Part shown: positions 18,801 to 19,342 of the stretch, one piece after another
Position numbering within the stretch: position 1 is the first letter of the stretch
How the letters are laid out: each line of letters opens with the position of its first letter
Assembly (NCBI RefSeq): GCF_000204055.1
Contig: NW_006768934.1
Location: 10,786 to 30,127, forward strand
Source: Melampsora larici-populina 98AG31
Lineage: Eukaryota; Basidiomycota; Pucciniomycetes; Pucciniales; Melampsoraceae
DNA length: 19,342 nucleotides
Direction of reading: 5' to 3'
Program-made: the position numbers and the translations under genes
The notes under the pieces: generated by a model
Told to the model about the DNA's origin: nothing
The model's input: only the letters and a program-made list of their open reading frames with translations
Databases searched by the model: none

Positions 18801-18945
18801 TGGAGTGTATGTTGTTATGTGCTCACGTAACTGTACCAGTACAACTTTATATAGGGGTTTTATTCCGCTATGTTGATACTAGGAGCCATACCTGCCTCCC
18901 CACATGATTGGCATACAGCGTCTGTAGCTCACACCCCGGGCAAAC

Positions 18946-19068
18946 AGGTGACGCTACATATGTAGCGTCGCGCGGACGCTTCGGGGCCGAGTCTGTGGCG
19001 TCACCTGCTGCAGCCAGCGGCGTCACCTCGAATTTTGTAGCGTCACCTACCCAAACTCAGCGTCACCT
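18946..19068. promoter_or_regulatory. Phased GCGTCACCT motif array with a 20-bp perfect palindrome
   Basis: GCGTCACCT occurs on the plus strand at 18999, 19020, 19040 and 19060, and inverted (AGGTGACGC) at 18946-18954. The inverted copy overlaps the perfect palindrome GACGCTACATATGTAGCGTC (18950-18969). The spacing of 21, 20 and 20 bases places all copies on one face of the helix. TGACG half-sites are classic bZIP (ATF/CREB-like) targets. The array ends 57 bases before the ATG at 19125, so a promoter or upstream activating role is likely. Confidence 0.6.
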
Positions 19069-19124
19069 ACTCAACTGTCGCCTCTTCCCATTGATCCTTT
19101 CCCAACATCAACCTCCAATCCACA

Positions 19125-19283
19125 ATGGCACATTCAAAGAGTAACTCCAGCAAACTGGACAATCACCATCCTTCCAAGGAATGTATGGAATTGCCACCAG
19201 GTGACTGATAGTGATACCACTTGATCATACCTTAACTTCTTTGACTTTTATTGATAGACAACACTGTCTTTCGCGTTATTTAG
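19125..19283 (+). CDS. Possible small or truncated gene at the right edge
   Basis: A pyrimidine-rich stretch (19069-19110) and the context CACAATGGC precede an ATG opening MAHSKSNSSKLDNHH...CMELPP. Exon 1 (19125-19200) ends at a GTGACT donor. An acceptor at 19257 (TTGATAG) gives a second exon that stops after PDNTVFRVI at 19281-19283; using a later acceptor at 19283 also stops quickly. The product would be about 34 aa, so this is either the start of a gene whose true splicing runs past the window, a broken start, or no gene. No family is recognised. Confidence 0.3.
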
Positions 19284-19342
19284 GTCACGTAATCTGGTAG
19301 ATAGCCGGAAAACAAAAGACAACTCCAGGTTTCAGATTTTCA

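Overview
The window is nuclear DNA from a fungus, most likely a rust (Pucciniales, Puccinia-like). The evidence is short GT-AG introns of 56-82 nt with CTAAC/CTGAC-type branch sites, a CxC1-type KDZ transposase, a fungal Tet-like 2OG-Fe(II) oxygenase, and FAR1 and OTU modules. I recognise no housekeeping gene. The content is that of a transposon-rich compartment. The assignment rests on remembered family resemblance, not on a search.

Layout. 1-2300: no supportable gene; an AT-rich stretch, then a cluster of strong hairpins (1598-2184). 2340-4428 (+): a TATA box, a pyrimidine-rich leader, a probable 525-nt leader intron carrying seven 46-bp repeats, and a two-exon Tet-like dioxygenase of 413 aa. 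5082-6557: two adjacent foldback/MITE elements. The first (5091-5746) has arms of about 300 bp and a perfect 9-bp target-site duplication. The second (5890-6512) has CACTG...CAGTG ends and split one copy of an older 29-bp direct repeat. 6732-10286 (+): an 11-exon KDZ transposase, readable end to end except for one missing base in an A9 run at 9593-9601. 10633-12582 (-): a FAR1-type zinc-binding protein joined to an OTU-like peptidase domain broken by three frameshifts, with no transposase core between them. Upstream lies an array of 20-21-bp repeats (12615-12999). 13170-17780 (-): a nine-exon locus of 1,330 codons of unknown family. It carries an internally duplicated module and a run of tandemly amplified phase-1 exons, and is interrupted only by three in-frame TGA codons. 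17880-19342: leader intron, degenerate repeats, a tandem repeat of about 88 bp, a phased array of GCGTCACCT motifs with a 20-bp perfect palindrome, and a weak gene start at the right edge.

How the parts may relate. The Tet-like oxygenase and the KDZ transposase lie on one strand. If the two MITEs are removed, about 1 kb separates them. TET/JBP-type oxygenases and KDZ transposons are known to be linked in basidiomycete genomes, so a composite element carrying its own DNA-modifying enzyme is plausible. I could not find its terminal repeats. The minus-strand loci look like a second, decaying mobile or expanded-family region.
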